NCBI GenBank assembly: GCA_035527155.1
Contig: DATLBB010000154.1
Coordinates: 1 to 16,135 of the forward strand
Direction of reading: 5' to 3'
DNA: 16,135 bases
DNA from: CS2-K091 sp035527155
GTDB taxonomy: Bacteria; Planctomycetota; Phycisphaerae; Sedimentisphaerales; Anaerobacaceae
Every line of letters starts with the position of its first letter. Position 1 is the stretch's first letter. The position numbers were made by a program, and so were the translations under genes. Below are positions 1-8,307 of this stretch, one piece after another. Under the pieces are notes generated by a model. That model had not been told where the DNA came from, did not search any database, and saw only the letters and a list, made by a program, of their open reading frames with translations.

Positions 1-2313
1 GTACCCAGACGTAACTGGGGTAAGCTATTTAAAAAATGTAATAAAAGAATGTCGTACAAATACCCGCATGGCTGGTCGATGCCGATGCAGTTTATGTGCG
101 CAATGAAGCGCACAGCGTCCCAAAGCGGAGGAACGAATGCGGTCTATATGGCCGCGCACGACACAAGGGCATGGGATAAAACTTTTACCATAGACCCGGG
201 CAAAGAGTTCTATATAAGAACAAACGTTGAAAATATGGCGGTCCCCGGCTCCGACCATAAAAATCCATTCCCGGTAATGATGGGAGTGTACCGTGGAAAC
301 TGGATGCAGGGTGCCAAGACTTACCGTAAATTCGCTGTTACTACTCCATGGACATCCGAAGGGAAAGTTTCACAGCGTACGAGTATGCCAAAGGCACTCA
401 AGGACATCGGATTATGGATGCTGGTAGGTAACTATATCGGCCCGGCAAAAGGAACGCTGAAAGAAAAGAACAAACCATTGATTGACGCGCAGAAGTATTT
501 TGAAGTCCCCACCGCCGCTCACTGGTACAACTGGCACAAGATCCCGTTTGATACTCACTACCCGAACTATTTCCCGACTAAGCCTGGTATAACAGAGCAG
601 GTACGCAACCTGGTGTCAAAAGGTCTTGTAATCATGCCTTATATCAACGGCAGGATTATTGATATCTCTAACGATGACTTTAATGAATATTTGCCTTATT
701 GCGCCAAAGACGGGGTAGGAAAGCATTATGAGGAAACGTATGGAAACAAGGTAATGCAGGCTCCTATGTGCTGCTACACGGAATTCTGGCAGGATAAAGT
801 TACGCAGATTGTTGGGCGTCTGGCAAAAGAGGTAGGTGTTAATGCGGTTTATATCGACCAGATAGCTGCCGCAAGCCCTGTCCTTTGTTTTGACAAATCA
901 CATGGCCATCCTCTCGGCGGCGGCGGCTGGTGGGTGGACGGTTATCGAAAGATGCTAAAGAAGGTTCAGAAGATTGCTCACAGTAACGGCAGAAACATGA
1001 TTATAACCACAGAATGCGCCGCAGAGCCCTTTATGGACGGTATTGACGCTTTCCTTATCTGGATAAAACCGGATGAGCGTTCCATCCCCATGATAACCGC
1101 GGTCTATTCGGGCTACAGCATTTATTTTGGCAGCCCTGCATGGTTTCAACACGGCGACCGCGCCTGGATTATGGCACAAGGGCGGGCCTTCCTATGGGGA
1201 AGCCAGAGCGGATGGATGGACTTACAGTTGTTCAAACCGGAACATGCCAAGAAAGCCGCCTATCTCAAGAAGGTTGGAAAGTGTCGTGTCGCTGCCAAGA
1301 AATTTCTTACTTTCGGTGAACTGGTTGGTCTTATAGAGCCGACAAATGATGTTAAGACCATCACAGAAACCTGGCCTGACCACGGAAATAATCCCCGAAC
1401 TGCTACCCTTCCCAGTATACAAGGAGCTATCTGGAAGGCCGAAGACGGAACGCTGGGTATCTTCATCGCGAACTATCTTGAGAAAAACAATACTATAGAA
1501 TTCAAGATTGACCCAGCCAGGTATGTCGCCGGCGTTTCTTCTGCCGGGTATAAAATCACGCAAATCCAGCCTGAAGGAAATAATATCGAAGAAGAAGCTC
1601 GGCGAGGGATTCTCAAGCGAACCGAAGAATTGGGTCCTTGGGAGATACGTATATTCGAAATTGGCGTTGCTTCGCCCAAATACACCCCGACGTCCGACTA
1701 TACGACCCGGAAAGTCGAAGGCTGGAAGGTACTCGTCAACAACGATCTGTTATCCGGCCCCCCTCAACTTGCTGAAGACGTGTTGAAGCTGCTGAAGTAC
1801 CAGCTCTATCAGATCACACGTCTCGTGTCGGATGAGCCTCTGAAGGAGCTGCGCCGCATCCCGATTTGGGCCGAGTATAAGGCCCCACGCCATCCGTGCA
1901 TGTGCTACCATCCGAGCAGGCAGTGGCTGACTGACAATGGCTTCAATCCCGAGAAAGAACGCAGTGTCGAGATAGCAAACGCTAAAAATTTCCTCAAGTG
2001 GACGCACGGCCAGCCCTGGATGGTTATGCACGAGTTGGCCCACTCTTACCATCATTGTGTTTTAGGTTATGACAATGCCGAAGTTAATCGGGCCTATAAG
2101 GATGCCGTAAAAGGTAAACGATACGAATCTGTTCTGCATATCAACGGGCGACCGAGGCGTGCTTATGCGTTGAACAACGACCAGGAATATTTTGCCGAGG
2201 CAACCGAAGCTTTTTTCGGCACCAACGATTTTTATCCTTTTGTCCGCTCTGAATTGCAACACCACGACCCGAACATGTACCAACTCCTAAAAAAACTATG
2301 GAAGGTCGAGTAA
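1..2313 (+). CDS. Glycosidase-like TIM-barrel protein fused to HExxH metallopeptidase-like domain (5' partial)
   Basis: The frame is open to the window edge with no stop upstream of the first in-window ATG (49), so the true start lies outside. Numbering below is from that ATG. Residues 1-540 resemble glycoside-hydrolase-like proteins of the DUF6259 type: an early GxYRGNW segment, VYIDQI with D270, and TTECAAEP with E322 and E326, which are plausible active-site acids of a TIM barrel. Residues about 555-754 form a second domain with HELAH (H661, E662, H665) and a downstream FAE (E717), the pattern of a gluzincin-type zinc peptidase, followed by a conserved-looking FFGTNDFYPF stretch. Similar peptidase-like domains occur in Planctomycetes, as I recall. 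The substrate is unknown. Secretion cannot be judged without the N-terminus. It lies 242 nt upstream of the arabinose operon on the same strand, which would suit a polysaccharide- or glycoprotein-degrading role, but that is inference. Confidence 0.75.
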   Translation, partial: VPRRNWGKLFKKCNKRMSYKYPHGWSMPMQFMCAMKRTASQSGGTNAVYMAAHDTRAWDKTFTIDPGKEFYIRTNVENMAVPGSDHKNPFPVMMGVYRGNWMQGAKTYRKFAVTTPWTSEGKVSQRTSMPKALKDIGLWMLVGNYIGPAKGTLKEKNKPLIDAQKYFEVPTAAHWYNWHKIPFDTHYPNYFPTKPGITEQVRNLVSKGLVIMPYINGRIIDISNDDFNEYLPYCAKDGVGKHYEETYGNKVMQAPMCCYTEFWQDKVTQIVGRLAKEVGVNAVYIDQIAAASPVLCFDKSHGHPLGGGGWWVDGYRKMLKKVQKIAHSNGRNMIITTECAAEPFMDGIDAFLIWIKPDERSIPMITAVYSGYSIYFGSPAWFQHGDRAWIMAQGRAFLWGSQSGWMDLQLFKPEHAKKAAYLKKVGKCRVAAKKFLTFGELVGLIEPTNDVKTITETWPDHGNNPRTATLPSIQGAIWKAEDGTLGIFIANYLEKNNTIEFKIDPARYVAGVSSAGYKITQIQPEGNNIEEEARRGILKRTEELGPWEIRIFEIGVASPKYTPTSDYTTRKVEGWKVLVNNDLLSGPPQLAEDVLKLLKYQLYQITRLVSDEPLKELRRIPIWAEYKAPRHPCMCYHPSRQWLTDNGFNPEKERSVEIANAKNFLKWTHGQPWMVMHELAHSYHHCVLGYDNAEVNRAYKDAVKGKRYESVLHINGRPRRAYALNNDQEYFAEATEAFFGTNDFYPFVRSELQHHDPNMYQLLKKLWKVE

Positions 2314-2453
2314 CTCCGAGTCCGGTGATATATGTAATAAAATTCTCTGGCTCCATCAACCAGTGAAATACACATAGACCACCACAATGTTACCAGGTAT
2401 AATCGGTGTGTGAATTATATCCATATAGTTCCAACTTGGTGACTAAATTGTTC

Positions 2454-2481
2454 TTGAACGAAAGCGATATAACAGTAAAAT
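2454..2481 (+). promoter_or_regulatory. Candidate sigma70-like promoter upstream of the symporter
   Basis: TTGAAC (2454-2459) and TAAAAT (2476-2481) are separated by 16 bases in the AT-rich gap after the first gene. A start near 2488 would leave a leader of about 70 nt before the symporter ATG. The rest of the 2314-2555 gap shows no convincing terminator hairpin and no small gene. AT-rich DNA gives such matches often, so this is only a candidate. Confidence 0.25.
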
Positions 2482-2517
2482 TGTGCTCAATTTATTGTTA
2501 ATCTCAATGTTTGAACT

Positions 2518-2542
2518 TTCGAGTTAGTGAAAAGTTTAATAT
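2518..2542 (+). promoter_or_regulatory. Leader motif copy 1: TTCGAGTTAGTGA, 6 nt, TAATAT
   Basis: The 13-mer TTCGAGTTAGTGA (2518-2530) is followed after six bases by TAATAT (2537-2542), just upstream of the symporter ribosome binding site (GGAAAGG, 2543-2549) and its ATG at 2556. The same 13-mer, the same six-base gap and the same TAATAT occur upstream of araB. This may be an operator, a promoter part or a leader element shared by the operon. The function is inferred only from the exact recurrence and position. Confidence 0.45.
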
Positions 2543-2555
2543 GGAAAGGTGACAA

Positions 2556-4334
2556 ATGGGTTTGGAAACATTAGATTGGATCGCGATATGTATGTATTTT
2601 GGCCTCCTTCTGGTTGTTGCCTGGTGGGTAATCCGTAGGCGCAGGGACACTGCCGACGATTATTTTCTTGCCGGCAGAAATCTTGGATGGTGGGTCGTCG
2701 GTGCCTCCATCTTTGCATCGAACATTGGTTCCGAGCACTTAGTCGGTCTTGCAGGCTCTGGCTGTACTGACGGAGTGGCAATGGCTCATTACGAGCTGCA
2801 TGCCTGGTGCCTGCTGGTTCTGGCGTGGGTTTTCGTTCCGTTCTACGCCCGAAGCAAGGTGTTCACCATGCCGGAATTTCTTGAGCGTCGTTTCTCTCCA
2901 TCCAGCCGCTGGGTGCTCTCGGTCATTTCCTTAGTTGGGTACGTGCTCACGAAGATAGCGGTCGGTGTCTTCGCCGGTGGTGTTGTCTTTCGGACCCTTC
3001 TTCCGGAACTGCGGCTCGATTTGGGATTTGTGGTGATGGACAGTTTCTGGATTGGCTCGTTCCTTGTGATAATCCTTACGGGAATTTATACGGTTCTGGG
3101 TGGGTTGAGGGCAGTGGTCTATACGGACGCGGTTCAGACTGTTGTACTTGTGTTTGGCTCGGTGCTGGTGACGATATTCGGTCTCAAAGCCCTCGGCGGC
3201 TGGGGCCAGTTGCGGGAAGTTTGTGGGTCGGACATGTTTAATTTGTGGAAGCCGTTGATCCCAGAGGGCGTGGAAGGGACATGGGCCCCTGTGCTGGTAA
3301 CAAACGCCAAAGACGAAATCGTCAGACAGGCCTGGTACTTCAACGGCAACTATCCCTGGCTTGGGATGCTTTTCTGTGCGCCTATCATCGGGCTGTGGTA
3401 TTGGTGCACGGACCAGTATATCGTTCAGCGTGCCCTGGGCGCGCCGAACGAGCGTGAGGCGCGACGAGGCAGTATATGGGCGGCCTTTCTGAAGCTGCTG
3501 CCGGTGTTCATATTCATTATTCCCGGTATGATTTGCTTCGCATTGGCCAAGAGCGGCAAGATGGCGGAACTTCAGGAAGCTTTGTATACAGCCGGGGCGC
3601 TTGACAATGAAAAATGCCAGGCGGCTTTCCCCTTGTTGGTTAAGCACGTGCTTCCCCCGGGAGTGCGAGGTCTTGTTGTGGCCGGGTTGTTGGCCGCCCT
3701 GATGAGCTCGCTATCGAGCGTGTTCAATGCCTCCTCGGCCTTGTTCACGATGGACTTATACTCGAAGTTCAGGCCCGGTGCATCCCAGCACAAACTGGTC
3801 TGGATGGGTCGTATCGCTACCACTGTTATGGTCATTATTGGTCTGCTTTGGGTACCTGTAATTCAAGGGGCACGGGGCCTATACCACTATCTGCAGGCTG
3901 TGCAGGGATACCTGGCGCCGCCTATCTTTGTGGTCTTCTTCTTAGGTATATTCAGCAAACGACTGAACAGTAAGGGATGCTTGTCCGCACTGATTGTCGG
4001 CTTCCTGTTGGGTGTCTTTCGTTTGGCTGTCGATACACCTGTCAAGCTGATTGAAGGCTTTCAATACCAGGAGGGATCATTGCTTTGGATAGTGAGCAAC
4101 ATTTACTTCCAGTACTATAGCCTTTTCATCTTCATTGTATGTGTTCTTGTGATGATAGTGGTTAGTTGGTGGACGTCTGCGCCGTCCTATGAGCGGATTA
4201 GCGGCCTGACATACGGCACTCTTAATGATGAGCACCGCCGTCTGTCACGAGGCAGTTGGGATTGGCGCGAAGTAGCAGCCTCTGCAGCAGTGCTGGCCGT
4301 GATTCTTGCTGCATATTTGTACTTCAGAGGATAG
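2556..4334 (+). CDS. SGLT-like sodium:solute (sugar) symporter, SSS family
   Basis: A 592-residue polytopic membrane protein with the long hydrophobic segments expected of the SSS family (LeuT fold). It most resembles SGLT-type sugar carriers: ASNIGSEHLVGLAGSG around residue 55-70, an acidic residue at the sugar-site position (E80 in HYE), YWCTDQYIVQR (D286, Q287), MSSLSSVFNASS around 383-393 (the TM8 sodium-site serines in this family), and YLQAVQGYLAPP, where Q447 fits the sugar-contacting glutamine known from SGLT1 and vSGLT. It should carry a sugar in with Na+ across the inner membrane. Its position 63 nt before araB points to L-arabinose. The ATG is supported by GGAAAGG six bases upstream. 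A glycoside or another pentose remains possible as substrate. Confidence 0.92.
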   Translation: MGLETLDWIAICMYFGLLLVVAWWVIRRRRDTADDYFLAGRNLGWWVVGASIFASNIGSEHLVGLAGSGCTDGVAMAHYELHAWCLLVLAWVFVPFYARSKVFTMPEFLERRFSPSSRWVLSVISLVGYVLTKIAVGVFAGGVVFRTLLPELRLDLGFVVMDSFWIGSFLVIILTGIYTVLGGLRAVVYTDAVQTVVLVFGSVLVTIFGLKALGGWGQLREVCGSDMFNLWKPLIPEGVEGTWAPVLVTNAKDEIVRQAWYFNGNYPWLGMLFCAPIIGLWYWCTDQYIVQRALGAPNEREARRGSIWAAFLKLLPVFIFIIPGMICFALAKSGKMAELQEALYTAGALDNEKCQAAFPLLVKHVLPPGVRGLVVAGLLAALMSSLSSVFNASSALFTMDLYSKFRPGASQHKLVWMGRIATTVMVIIGLLWVPVIQGARGLYHYLQAVQGYLAPPIFVVFFLGIFSKRLNSKGCLSALIVGFLLGVFRLAVDTPVKLIEGFQYQEGSLLWIVSNIYFQYYSLFIFIVCVLVMIVVSWWTSAPSYERISGLTYGTLNDEHRRLSRGSWDWREVAASAAVLAVILAAYLYFRG

Positions 4335-4354
4335 TGTTTCGGTTAAAACAGGTG

Positions 4355-4379
4355 TTCGAGTTAGTGATGATAGTAATAT
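4355..4379 (+). promoter_or_regulatory. Leader motif copy 2: TTCGAGTTAGTGA, 6 nt, TAATAT
   Basis: This is an exact second copy of the 13-mer (4355-4367), again followed after six bases by TAATAT (4374-4379). It lies in the 63-nt gap between the symporter stop and the araB ATG at 4398. The TAATAT could be a -10 box serving araB, or the whole block could be an operator. No matching -35 box is clear. Confidence 0.45.
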
Positions 4380-4397
4380 TGTATGGGGTATTAAACG

Positions 4398-6107
4398 ATG
4401 GCTTATACAATTGGTTTGGATTACGGGACTAATTCTGTTAGGGCTTTGATAGTTGACGTTTCTAACGGCAATGAGCTGGCCACAGCAGTCTACGAATACG
4501 AAACCGGCGAAGCAGGTATCATTCTTGATTCGGCTGACCACAATCTGGCAAGACAGAACCCGGCCGACTACCTCAAAGGTGCCGAAGCTGTCGTCAAAGA
4601 AGCTGTTACTAAAGCCAAAAAGGCAAATAAGGATTTCGATATAAACCAGGTTATAGGTATAGGTATTGATACAACCGGTTCAACGCCAATTCCGGTCGAT
4701 AAGAACGGCACACCCTTGAGTATGTTAGCTAAATTCAGAGGTAATCCAAACGCCTGTGCCTGGCTGTGGAAAGACCACACCGGCCACGCTGAAGCTGCTG
4801 AGATTACACAACTGGCTGAAAAGGAACATCCGGAGTACTTAGCAAAGTGCGGCGGCATATATTCATCCGAATGGTTTTTCAGCAAAGTACTTCATTGTTT
4901 GCGGACCGATCCCGAGGTTTTCGATGCGGCATATACCTGGGTCGAACATGCTGATTATATGACGGCGCTTTTGACCGGGACCACAGAACCGCAGAAGCTC
5001 AAACGCTGTCGTTGTGCTGCAGGCCATAAAGCCATGTTTAACGACAATTGGGGAGGGTACCCTGACCGGGATTTTCTTTCTAAACTTGACCCCAAGCTTG
5101 GCCGGCTCCGCGATACGTTAAGTGACAAGACTTTAACGATTGACGAAGCAGCGGGTAATTTAACCGAAGAATGGTCGGATAAGCTTGGCCTGCCTCAGGG
5201 AATTCCTGTTGCTATGGGTGCATTCGATGCTCATCTCGGTGCAGTAGGTTCTGGAATAAGAGAGGGAACTCTTGTAAAGATAATCGGTACAAGCACATGT
5301 GATATGGTGGTTGCCCCGAATAGTGTGAAGCTGCCCGATGTTCCCGGCATCTGTGGCATAGTTGACGGTTCTATTCTGCCGGATTTCTTTGGCCTGGAGG
5401 CCGGCCAATCCGCGGTGGGCGATATCTTCAACTGGTTTGTCAACTACATCCACCGAGAGGTGTCCCCCCTGGGACAGCCGGGTGGCGAATCGGCTGGCTC
5501 TCATGAAGCCCTTACCGAAAAAGCGGCAAAGTTGAAGCCGGGCCAGTCCGGCTTATTAGCTCTCGACTGGAACAATGGAAATAGAACAATACTTGTTGAC
5601 CAAAGACTGACCGGACTGTTGATAGGCCAGACGCTGCACACAAAGCCGGAAGAGATTTACCGGGCGTTGATTGAGGCAACCGCCTTTGGAGCCCTTACGA
5701 TTATCAACCGGTTTGAGGAATATGGTGTTAAGGTTTCGGAAGTGATAAATTGCGGCGGAATCGCTGAAAAGAACCCTTTGCTTATGCAAATTTACGCTGA
5801 TGTAACGGCTAAAGAAATGAAGATATCTCGCTCTGCTCAGAGTTGTGCCCTGGGCGCATGTATTTCTGGTGCGGTTGTAGCAGGAAAGGAATCCGGCGGC
5901 TATGACAATTTCGCTGATGCTCAAGCCGCTATGTGCGGCATAAAGGACGTTACGTACAAGCCGATTCCCGAAAACCACAAACTTTACCAGCGGCTATATA
6001 CTCTTTACAAGCAGTTGCATGATGCCTTTGGTTTGCAGGATTCATCTTGCAAATTGGCCAATATTATGAAAGACCTTCTGAATATCAAAGACAGCGTCAA
6101 GCCTTAA
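4398..6107 (+). CDS. araB: Ribulokinase (L-ribulokinase)
   Basis: A 569-residue FGGY-family kinase that phosphorylates L-ribulose to L-ribulose-5-phosphate with ATP, the second step of L-arabinose breakdown, in the cytoplasm. It follows E. coli AraB (566 residues, from memory) along its whole length. It has the N-terminal phosphate-binding IGLDYGTNSVRALIVD, then DTTGSTPIPVD, WKDHT and GGIYSSEW. Further on are RCRCAAGHK, GAFDAHLGAVGSG with the likely catalytic base D277, IGTSTCDMVV, GLEAGQSAVGD, and the ATP-site segment CGGIAEKN (about 452-459). WKDHT and AGHK are typical of ribulokinase rather than xylulokinase or glycerol kinase. Only a weak GGGG stretch sits nine bases before the ATG. It is followed after 10 nt by araD, so the two are co-transcribed. 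Confidence 0.96.
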   Translation: MAYTIGLDYGTNSVRALIVDVSNGNELATAVYEYETGEAGIILDSADHNLARQNPADYLKGAEAVVKEAVTKAKKANKDFDINQVIGIGIDTTGSTPIPVDKNGTPLSMLAKFRGNPNACAWLWKDHTGHAEAAEITQLAEKEHPEYLAKCGGIYSSEWFFSKVLHCLRTDPEVFDAAYTWVEHADYMTALLTGTTEPQKLKRCRCAAGHKAMFNDNWGGYPDRDFLSKLDPKLGRLRDTLSDKTLTIDEAAGNLTEEWSDKLGLPQGIPVAMGAFDAHLGAVGSGIREGTLVKIIGTSTCDMVVAPNSVKLPDVPGICGIVDGSILPDFFGLEAGQSAVGDIFNWFVNYIHREVSPLGQPGGESAGSHEALTEKAAKLKPGQSGLLALDWNNGNRTILVDQRLTGLLIGQTLHTKPEEIYRALIEATAFGALTIINRFEEYGVKVSEVINCGGIAEKNPLLMQIYADVTAKEMKISRSAQSCALGACISGAVVAGKESGGYDNFADAQAAMCGIKDVTYKPIPENHKLYQRLYTLYKQLHDAFGLQDSSCKLANIMKDLLNIKDSVKP

Positions 6108-6117
6108 AGGCGATATT

Positions 6118-6861
6118 ATGTATGAAGAATTGAAAAAAGCCGTCTGCGACGCAAATATTGAACTGCACAAACAAAAGCTCGTCATCTGCAGTTGGGGCAA
6201 TGTCAGCGGAATTGACCGCTCGGCAGGTATTGTGGCCATCAAGCCCAGCGGCCTCGCATACGATGAGCTTACCGCTGACAAAATAGTATTGGTCGATTTA
6301 GACGGGAACATTATCGAAGGGCAGGGCGAAGCCCTGCACAGGATCAAACCCGCCGCTGGCGGGCTCAAACCTTCGTCGGATACGCCGACCCATCTTGAGC
6401 TTTACAGAAATTTCGGAGCCATTTGTGGTATATGTCACACCCACTCACCTATTGCAACTATGTGGGCGCAGAGCTGTAAGGAGATTCCCTGCTTCGGCAC
6501 TACCCACGCCGACTATTTTTATGGCTCGATACCTGTTACTAAAGTAATGACAAAAAATGAGATACAAAACGATTACGAACATAACACAGGTAAAGCCATT
6601 GTCAGGCGATTTGCAAATATAGACCCGATGGAAATACCCGCAGTTCTGGTAGCTAATCATGGCCCATTCACGTGGGGCAAGAGCCCCGCTGAAGCTGTTG
6701 AAGCCAATATTGTGCTTGAGCAAATCGCAACAATGGCTCTGGGTACTATCACAATAAATCCAAAGCAGGGCCCGATAGCCGAGGCGCTGCTGGATAAGCA
6801 CTATTTACGCAAACACGGCAAAAACGCTTATTACGGTCAACAGAAACCAAAAGAAGAATAA
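6118..6861 (+). CDS. araD: L-ribulose-5-phosphate 4-epimerase with an in-frame insertion
   Basis: A 247-residue class II aldolase-family zinc enzyme that converts L-ribulose-5-phosphate to D-xylulose-5-phosphate, linking arabinose to the pentose phosphate pathway. Visible hallmarks are SWGNVSGIDR, IKPSG, SSDTPTH (D88), the zinc ligands in CHTHS (H107, H109) and NHGPF (H181), GTTHADYFYG with the likely catalytic D132, and the C-terminal LLDKHYLRKHG...YYGQ with the expected tyrosine. E. coli AraD has 231 residues by memory. The extra length is mostly an insertion of about 13 residues at 69-83, between EG and KPSSDTPTH, encoded by two adjacent DNA palindromes. The reading frame and the catalytic residues remain intact. 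An AAAGG ribosome binding site overlaps the araB stop, 10 nt upstream. Confidence 0.95.
   Translation: MYEELKKAVCDANIELHKQKLVICSWGNVSGIDRSAGIVAIKPSGLAYDELTADKIVLVDLDGNIIEGQGEALHRIKPAAGGLKPSSDTPTHLELYRNFGAICGICHTHSPIATMWAQSCKEIPCFGTTHADYFYGSIPVTKVMTKNEIQNDYEHNTGKAIVRRFANIDPMEIPAVLVANHGPFTWGKSPAEAVEANIVLEQIATMALGTITINPKQGPIAEALLDKHYLRKHGKNAYYGQQKPKEE
6321..6363 (+). repeat. Double-hairpin palindromic insertion inside araD
   Basis: Two perfect inverted repeats sit side by side. At 6321-6337, GCAGGGC pairs with GCCCTGC around a GAA loop. At 6349-6363, CCCGCC pairs with GGCGGG around a GCT loop. The second is bracketed by the 7-bp direct repeat TCAAACC (6344-6350 and 6365-6371). The segment encodes residues that E. 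coli AraD lacks, by memory of that protein, so it behaves like a small in-frame palindromic insertion. Confidence 0.6.
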
Positions 6862-6897
6862 CACTTTTTAACGTCGTCTAAAAAAGGAGAGACGCAA

Positions 6898-8304
6898 ATG
6901 AGAAAAACCACGTTTGGAGTAATCGTTGGAAACCGAGGCTTCTTCCCCGATTTCCTGGCCAGGGAAGGACGAAAAAGCATACTTGAAGTACTCAAGAAGA
7001 ACGGCTTCAATTCAGTTGCGATTTCGATGCAGGAAACGAAATACGGCGCCGTTGAAACATTTGCCGACGCTAAGAAATGTGCCGCGCTTTTTGCAAAAAA
7101 CGCTGAAAAGATTAACGGCATAATTGTAACGCTGCCCAACTTCGGTGACGAAAAAGCAGTGGCTGAGACAATAAAACGTTCCGGCCTTAATGTGCCAATC
7201 CTGATTCACGCTGAGCCGGATACGTCCGGCAAAATGAGCGCATCGAATAGACGCGACTCTTTTTGCGGCAAGATTAGTGTTTGCAACAATCTCAGGCAGG
7301 CAGCTATTCCCTACACGCTGACAAAATCACACACGGTGAAACTTGAATCCGCTGAATTCTCAAATGACTTAGAATATTTCGCCTCCGTATGCAGAATCGT
7401 TAACGGTCTTAAGAACCCAAGGTTTGGTGCTATTGGTGCCCGCCCCGCAGCCTTTAATACAGTCCGCTATAGTGAAAAAATCCTCGAACTTTCAGGTATA
7501 TCCGTTGAGACCATAGATTTATCTGAGATTCTTGGAAGGGTGGCATTGCTTTCCGATAACGATAGGGGGGTCAAGCGAAAGTTAGATGCCATCAAGAAAT
7601 ATATTTCGACTAAATCAGTTCCAGCCGACAGCCTTTTAAAGATGGCCAAATTCGGTCTCGTGATAGATAAGTGGGTCAGGAATATGGAGCTTAACGGCAC
7701 TGCCGTTCAGTGCTGGACGAGTCTGGAGGAATTCTTTGGAATAGTGCCCTGCACGCTTATGAGTATGATGAGCGAGACGTTGCTGCCCAGTGCCTGCGAG
7801 GTTGATATTACCGGTGTGTTGGGGATGTATATTCTCCAGTTGGCCGGCGGTACGCCGAGCGCTCTTCTGGACTGGAACAACAACTACGGCTCTGACCCCG
7901 ACAAATGTGTGGTCTTCCACTGCAGCAATCTACCCAAGTCTATGTTCAAGACCTTGAAGATGCACTTCCAGGAGATTATTGCAGGAGCTATGGGAAAGGA
8001 AAACGCTTACGGCACCGTCGATGGCAGGATAGCCGCCGGCAAAGCGACCTTCTGCAGAACCACTACTGACGATACTGCTGGTATTATCAGCGCTTATGTG
8101 GGCCAAGGCCAATTCACAAATGATAAACTTGATACTTTCGGCGGTTACGGTGTGATGAAGGTTCCCAACCTTCAGCTTCTTATGGAATACATCTGCAAAA
8201 TGGGTTTCGAGCATCATGTTGCTGTAAGTCTGACGGAAAAAGCCGACCCTATTACTGAAGCCCTGGATAACTATATGGGCTGGGAAGTCTATCGACACGA
8301 ATAG
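6898..8304 (+). CDS. FucI/AraA-type sugar isomerase, probable L-arabinose isomerase
   Basis: A 468-residue protein of the L-fucose isomerase-related group (COG2407-like), opening with FGVIVGNRGFFPDFLAREGR. Likely metal (Mn2+) ligands, by analogy with the Glu/Asp/His set of fucose isomerase, are E301 in ACEVD, D325 in LLDWNNN and H439 or H440 in GFEHH. Canonical AraA is about 500 residues and starts quite differently, so this is not an AraA orthologue in the ordinary sense. Still, the block has araB and araD but no other isomerase, so it most likely turns L-arabinose into L-ribulose by non-orthologous replacement. Action on L-fucose or D-arabinose is the main alternative. The start is set by a strong GGAG (6886-6889) before the ATG. 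It is the last gene of the operon, 36 nt after araD. Confidence 0.85.
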   Translation: MRKTTFGVIVGNRGFFPDFLAREGRKSILEVLKKNGFNSVAISMQETKYGAVETFADAKKCAALFAKNAEKINGIIVTLPNFGDEKAVAETIKRSGLNVPILIHAEPDTSGKMSASNRRDSFCGKISVCNNLRQAAIPYTLTKSHTVKLESAEFSNDLEYFASVCRIVNGLKNPRFGAIGARPAAFNTVRYSEKILELSGISVETIDLSEILGRVALLSDNDRGVKRKLDAIKKYISTKSVPADSLLKMAKFGLVIDKWVRNMELNGTAVQCWTSLEEFFGIVPCTLMSMMSETLLPSACEVDITGVLGMYILQLAGGTPSALLDWNNNYGSDPDKCVVFHCSNLPKSMFKTLKMHFQEIIAGAMGKENAYGTVDGRIAAGKATFCRTTTDDTAGIISAYVGQGQFTNDKLDTFGGYGVMKVPNLQLLMEYICKMGFEHHVAVSLTEKADPITEALDNYMGWEVYRHE

Positions 8305-8307
8305 AAG

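Noticed and set aside
2341..2375. CTGG/CCAG hairpin after the first gene as a terminator
   Set aside because: There are only four pairs and no T-run, which is too weak to call.
2511..2540. TTGAAC and TTTAAT with an 18-base spacer as the symporter promoter
   Set aside because: Transcription would begin inside or after the ribosome binding site, leaving almost no leader.
2931..3647. 238-residue open frame on the - strand
   Set aside because: It is antisense to the SGLT-like symporter, its translation is low-complexity and without recognisable motifs, and the symporter frame is fully supported.
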